A stretch of 64,000 nt of DNA, taken from positions 1,240,001 through 1,304,000 of the forward strand of contig OZ254081.1 in NCBI GenBank assembly GCA_965267505.1, given 5' to 3'. Within the stretch, counting starts at the first letter, position 1. The number at the start of each line of letters is the position of its first letter. The position numbers and the translations under genes were made by a program. The notes under the pieces are model-generated. The model saw only the letters and a program-made list of their open reading frames with translations. It did no database searches and was not told where the DNA came from. This DNA is from JANQHS01 sp965267505. Its GTDB lineage: Bacteria > Bacteroidota > Bacteroidia > Cytophagales > CCMP332. This document shows positions 61,475 to 64,000 of the stretch, piece after piece.

Positions 61475-61867
61475 TTAATCCAACAGTTGGTTTTCGACTT
61501 TTGAGATCAACTTCTCCCTGTTTTTTTTCATCTTCTTTAAAAAGTTTTCAGGAATATTTAAGCCTTTCTGATGCTTAGCCGACCAGGCGATAGTCTCCAA
61601 AAGGACCGGAATGAGATCCATTCCCTTTTGGGTGAGTTTATATTCTTTCATGGTCTTCTTTTCCTCAAAAACCCTGGATTTGACTATGCCGATCTCTTCC
61701 AGTCTCTTCAGACGATCCGAAAGAATATTGGTAGCCATCCCCTCTTTCGAACTTAGGAAATCCCTGTAAAATCGCTTCTGATCAAAGACCATGTCACGGA
61801 TGATCAGGAAGGTCCATTTATCTCCAAAAAAATCCAGGGCATAACTAATTGGGCAATCAGATCTCAT
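61475..61867 (-). CDS. HxlR-family transcriptional regulator
   Basis: DCPISYALDFFGDKWTFLIIRDMVF, then GMATNILSDRLKRLEEIGIVKSR and the wing EEKKTMKEYKLTQKG form the standard HxlR winged helix. Cys5 precedes the first helix as in YodB, where it senses electrophiles or oxidants. ATG 61867 is used because the TTG at 61885 lies within an operator. It is divergent from the gene at 61955; twin operators between them imply control of both. Confidence 0.92.
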   Translation of the reverse strand: MRSDCPISYALDFFGDKWTFLIIRDMVFDQKRFYRDFLSSKEGMATNILSDRLKRLEEIGIVKSRVFEEKKTMKEYKLTQKGMDLIPVLLETIAWSAKHQKGLNIPENFLKKMKKNREKLISKVENQLLD

Positions 61868-61870
61868 AAC

Positions 61871-61887
61871 ACTTGTATTTTGCAAGT
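61871..61887. promoter_or_regulatory. HxlR operator 1
   Basis: ACTTGTA-TTT-TGCAAGT, a 7-bp inverted repeat with one mismatch, begins three bases before the hxlR start codon. Its partner lies 35 bp away. Such ACTTGCA dyads are typical HxlR-type targets. Confidence 0.65.
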
Positions 61888-61894
61888 GATTTAT

Positions 61895-61902
61895 TAATTT
61901 TG
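61895..61902 (+). promoter_or_regulatory. -7 element of the SnoaL-like gene
   Basis: TAATTTTG matches TAnnTTTG. TTG at 61873-61875 is 19 bp upstream, inside operator 1. Operator 2 lies just downstream at the expected start of transcription, so a bound regulator would block this promoter. Confidence 0.5.
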
Positions 61903-61905
61903 AAT

Positions 61906-61922
61906 ACTTGCATTTTGCAAGT
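61906..61922. promoter_or_regulatory. HxlR operator 2
   Basis: ACTTGCA-TTT-TGCAAGT is a perfect 7-bp inverted repeat, the better of the two sites, differing from operator 1 at one position. Confidence 0.68.
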
Positions 61923-61954
61923 TAATGGAAATCAACTGAGAAAATCAAATTGTC

Positions 61955-62434
61955 ATGAATAGCATGCAGATCAATTACAAGTCTTTCGAAAAGCCCCATT
62001 GGTCAGATCTGGAAAAAGAAAATGTTAAGCTCCTCATCGGATTTGTTCAGGCCCTTATGAACGATCATGATTTCGATAAGGTTAGATCTGATTACAATAA
62101 CTCCTTTTATAAACAGCATAACCGTGGCATACCTGATGGTATGGAAAATCTTATCAAATATGTCGGGGACTTCGTGAAACGTTACCCCGACTATTGCTAT
62201 GATGTAAAACATATTCATGCCGATGGAGACCATGTTATCTTCCACTCCCACATTAGCACCAAAAAGAAAGACAGGGGAAATGAAAGCAAGGGCATCAATG
62301 TCATGGACAGCTGGCGAGTGGAAAACGGTCAGATAGTAGAACACTGGGATAGCCTGCAGGCAATAGATGGACCTACCCGATTCCTATTCTTGCTCATCGG
62401 AGGAAAGATCGCAAACCAAAACGGTTTGTTCTAA
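61955..62434 (+). CDS. SnoaL-like / NTF2-family protein
   Basis: A 159-residue NTF2-like fold: LLIGFVQALMNDHDFDKVRSDY, then KHIHADGDHVIFHSHIS and the close DSWRVENGQIVEHWDSLQ, with conserved His and Trp/Asp in the cavity. Relatives are predicted aldol-condensing enzymes or ester cyclases. It is divergent from an HxlR gene whose operators flank its promoter, so it is induced by whatever the HxlR protein senses, perhaps an electrophile. Confidence 0.88.
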   Translation: MNSMQINYKSFEKPHWSDLEKENVKLLIGFVQALMNDHDFDKVRSDYNNSFYKQHNRGIPDGMENLIKYVGDFVKRYPDYCYDVKHIHADGDHVIFHSHISTKKKDRGNESKGINVMDSWRVENGQIVEHWDSLQAIDGPTRFLFLLIGGKIANQNGLF

Positions 62435-62689
62435 CATTTCAACGAACTCTTGAAAGAACCAAGAAGGGGCACTTATGATTTCGATTGATTAGCTTTTCAA
62501 CCATAAGCCAGGATCTGAGGTAGGCGTTCCACCGAAGATCCTCTTTGTCAAATTCTGAAAGCTATCTTCTATGAAATCTTATCCACTTGTCCATCCAGAT
62601 TTATTATCGCTTTAACCCTTTTCTTAGCTCCATTCCTTGTTTCTGCTCAAAATGAGAAAGAAGAAATAAGCGACTGGGACCGCACTTTC

Positions 62690-63196
62690 ATGCCAGCAAT
62701 CCAAATGGGTTATGTAACCCATGCTACCTCGGGGTTAACTGGTGGGATCATGATCCAGACCTCACTAGAATACAGGGACATTTCAAATTTTGTTTTCAGA
62801 ATAAATTATGACGATTTCAACTCCAATATGAATTTGGAGTATCCCTTAAATCCCGATCTAACATTTACAGGTAGAATGTCATTCTTTGAGCTGATTGGAG
62901 GAGTAGGCTATCGCCAGAAATTCAAAAAACATAACCTAACCGCATACGTGCAACCAGGAATGAGGAATTATGGGTATCCAGTATTCAATTTAGATAGCAT
63001 ACAGGCCAATTTGGATTTTGACAGCAGGAGTGTTTGGATTATGAGATACAGCCTTGGATATGAATTTGCAATTACAAAAAAACTCTTTCTCACCATCGAA
63101 GGGATTTTGAGCCATGCCTTGGAAGCCAGAGATTATTGGATAGACAATAGATGGTCATATGGGTTTACCTTTGGAATATCAGCACCATTGTTCTGA
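62690..63196 (+). CDS. Outer-membrane-barrel-like secreted protein (true start upstream, probably CTG 62555)
   Basis: From ATG 62690 the chain has alternating beta strands and aromatic girdle patterns (IGGVGYRQKF, LTAYVQPGMRNYGY, WSYGFTFGISAPLF), as in small outer-membrane barrels that end in Phe. The in-frame codons upstream of this ATG clearly encode a signal peptide (RFIIALTLFLAPFLVSAQ) and a linker, so the gene starts earlier; CTG 62555 is the best candidate, as no ATG, GTG or TTG is in frame before the stop at 62516. No named family recognised. Confidence 0.7.
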   Translation: MPAIQMGYVTHATSGLTGGIMIQTSLEYRDISNFVFRINYDDFNSNMNLEYPLNPDLTFTGRMSFFELIGGVGYRQKFKKHNLTAYVQPGMRNYGYPVFNLDSIQANLDFDSRSVWIMRYSLGYEFAITKKLFLTIEGILSHALEARDYWIDNRWSYGFTFGISAPLF

Positions 63197-63211
63197 TATA
63201 AAACCAGGTTA

Positions 63212-63913
63212 ATGAAAATCCCAAAACTTCCCAAGCTCAAGAAGTACACCTTCGAATTCCTTTCAATCTTCGTTGCGGTTATCTCCGCTTTTGCCCTTAA
63301 TAATTGGAATGATCACAGAAGGGACAAGGAAGCTGAGCATAAAATACTTCAGGAGATCTCAAATGGGCTTTCAAAAGACCTGGAAGACATTGAGGTCAAT
63401 CGACAGGGCCATATTAATGGGATCTATGCCTGCAACTATTGGAGAAGGGTGGCCAGGGGAATAGAAGTTTCAAACGATTCCCTGGAGCAAAACTACTTCG
63501 GCTTAACCCGCGACTACTTCTCAATTCAAAATTCTTCCGGTTATGAGTCATTAAAATCAAAGGGGCTGGAGATCATTTCCGATGATTCTCTCCGTTACGA
63601 GATCATATCCCTGAATGAGTATGATTTTAAGATCATCCGAAAATTCGAGGAGGAATACGGCGAAATGCAATTTCATCGAAGCTTCTTTAATGATTTTAAT
63701 TCTATAGTGGTAAATAACCTGGAATTCAGTGAAAAAGGAGTGCCTATTGCATTAAAGCAACCGCTCGATCTAAATGAAACTGAAAGGAAAAGGCTCCTAT
63801 CCATTCTTTATCGTATTGAGGTAAATAGGTCAAGTATGATTGAGTATTATGGTTTGCTGGAGGCCCATGTCAGATTTGTAAAGGCTAAAATTGATCAGTT
63901 ACACCAGGAGTAG
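63212..63913 (+). CDS. DUF6090-family membrane-anchored protein
   Basis: A basic N-terminus and one helix (FEFLSIFVAVISAFALNNW) are followed by a long helical, partly coiled-coil polar domain with D-x-x-x-x-x-N-R and SGYESLKSKGLEIISDDSLR, the pattern of DUF6090. Function unknown; the family is common in flavobacteria. It starts 15 bp after the barrel-like gene. Confidence 0.85.
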   Translation: MKIPKLPKLKKYTFEFLSIFVAVISAFALNNWNDHRRDKEAEHKILQEISNGLSKDLEDIEVNRQGHINGIYACNYWRRVARGIEVSNDSLEQNYFGLTRDYFSIQNSSGYESLKSKGLEIISDDSLRYEIISLNEYDFKIIRKFEEEYGEMQFHRSFFNDFNSIVVNNLEFSEKGVPIALKQPLDLNETERKRLLSILYRIEVNRSSMIEYYGLLEAHVRFVKAKIDQLHQE

Positions 63914-63938
63914 GGTTAAATATTAGCTCCTAGATTAA

Positions 63939-63992
63939 ATGAAACTATTGTTAACCTTATTCCTGATCCTGACATCAACCCAGGCATTTTGA
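63939..63992 (+). pseudogene. Signal-peptide-like 17-codon frame at the window edge
   Basis: ATG 63939 opens MKLLLTLFLILTSTQAF, a convincing signal peptide, but TGA follows at once (63990-63992), eight bases before the window ends. Either a frameshifted or nonsense-broken secreted-protein gene or chance. The continuation is outside the window. Confidence 0.25.
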
Positions 63993-64000
63993 TATCACCG

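Overview
The window reads as chromosomal DNA of a member of the Bacteroidota, most likely a Flavobacteriaceae-type marine or environmental bacterium. The signs are promoters of the TTTG / TAnnTTTG type (for example 11941-11972), few strong Shine-Dalgarno sequences, several TTG/GTG and possibly CTG starts, and a family set typical of the phylum: an SusC/TonB-type outer membrane beta-barrel receptor, an AraC regulator with an N-terminal multi-helix membrane domain, DUF3667, DUF5522, DUF6090, YARHG and Crp/Fnr proteins without an oxygen-sensing cluster. No rRNA, tRNA, CRISPR array, insertion sequence or phage gene was found.

Layout. 0-10 kb: membrane AraC regulator, a degenerate alpha/beta-hydrolase, an operon of CTP-synthase-like amidotransferase + GNAT + MarR with two palindromic operators in front, a methyltransferase, an interrupted small gene, a secreted esterase, a Kelch protein, a Crp/Fnr regulator, and a sterol-desaturase-like hydroxylase overlapping an ABC-type six-helix membrane protein without ATPase. 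10-22 kb: lipoprotein serine hydrolase, a TetR gene with its operator inside a consensus promoter, SRPBCC, DUF1428, DUF3667, a glyoxalase-fold gene beside a remnant of a second copy, YARHG protein, M3 peptidase (Dcp type), HupE/UreJ protein, a one-haem lipoprotein, DinB and GNAT. 22-31 kb: TonB-type receptor, second Kelch protein, two membrane proteins, DUF5522 with a cobalamin/siderophore-type binding protein, and a thioredoxin fused to an MsrA-like domain. 31-42 kb: a dehydrogenase-rich stretch (NAD(P)-binding protein, four SDRs, zinc alcohol dehydrogenase, SRPBCC) interleaved with three AraC and one LysR regulator. 42-53 kb: serine hydrolases, amidohydrolase with divergent TetR, DinB, HxlR, GNATs, cupin, and an adenylate/guanylate cyclase gene overlapping a lipoprotein gene. 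53-58 kb: dabB-dabA, encoding an energy-coupled inorganic-carbon uptake system. 58-64 kb: AraC, two-domain SnoaL-like secreted protein, Cys-nucleophile-type hydrolase lipoprotein, HxlR and a divergent SnoaL-like gene sharing twin operators, an outer-membrane-barrel-like protein and DUF6090.

The recurring pattern is a small one-component regulator (AraC, TetR, MarR, LysR, HxlR) next to one to four short metabolic or detoxification genes, often with a visible palindromic operator. Best-supported points of interest are the dabBA pair, the twin-operator switches at 2591-2633 and 61871-61922, the TetR/promoter overlay at 11941-11977, the thioredoxin-MsrA-like fusion, and two genes (58597 and 62690) whose coding sense clearly begins upstream of any ATG/GTG/TTG, suggesting CTG starts or lost start codons. 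I did not find a clear multi-gene system of wholly unknown type; the most novel items are single proteins and regulatory layouts.
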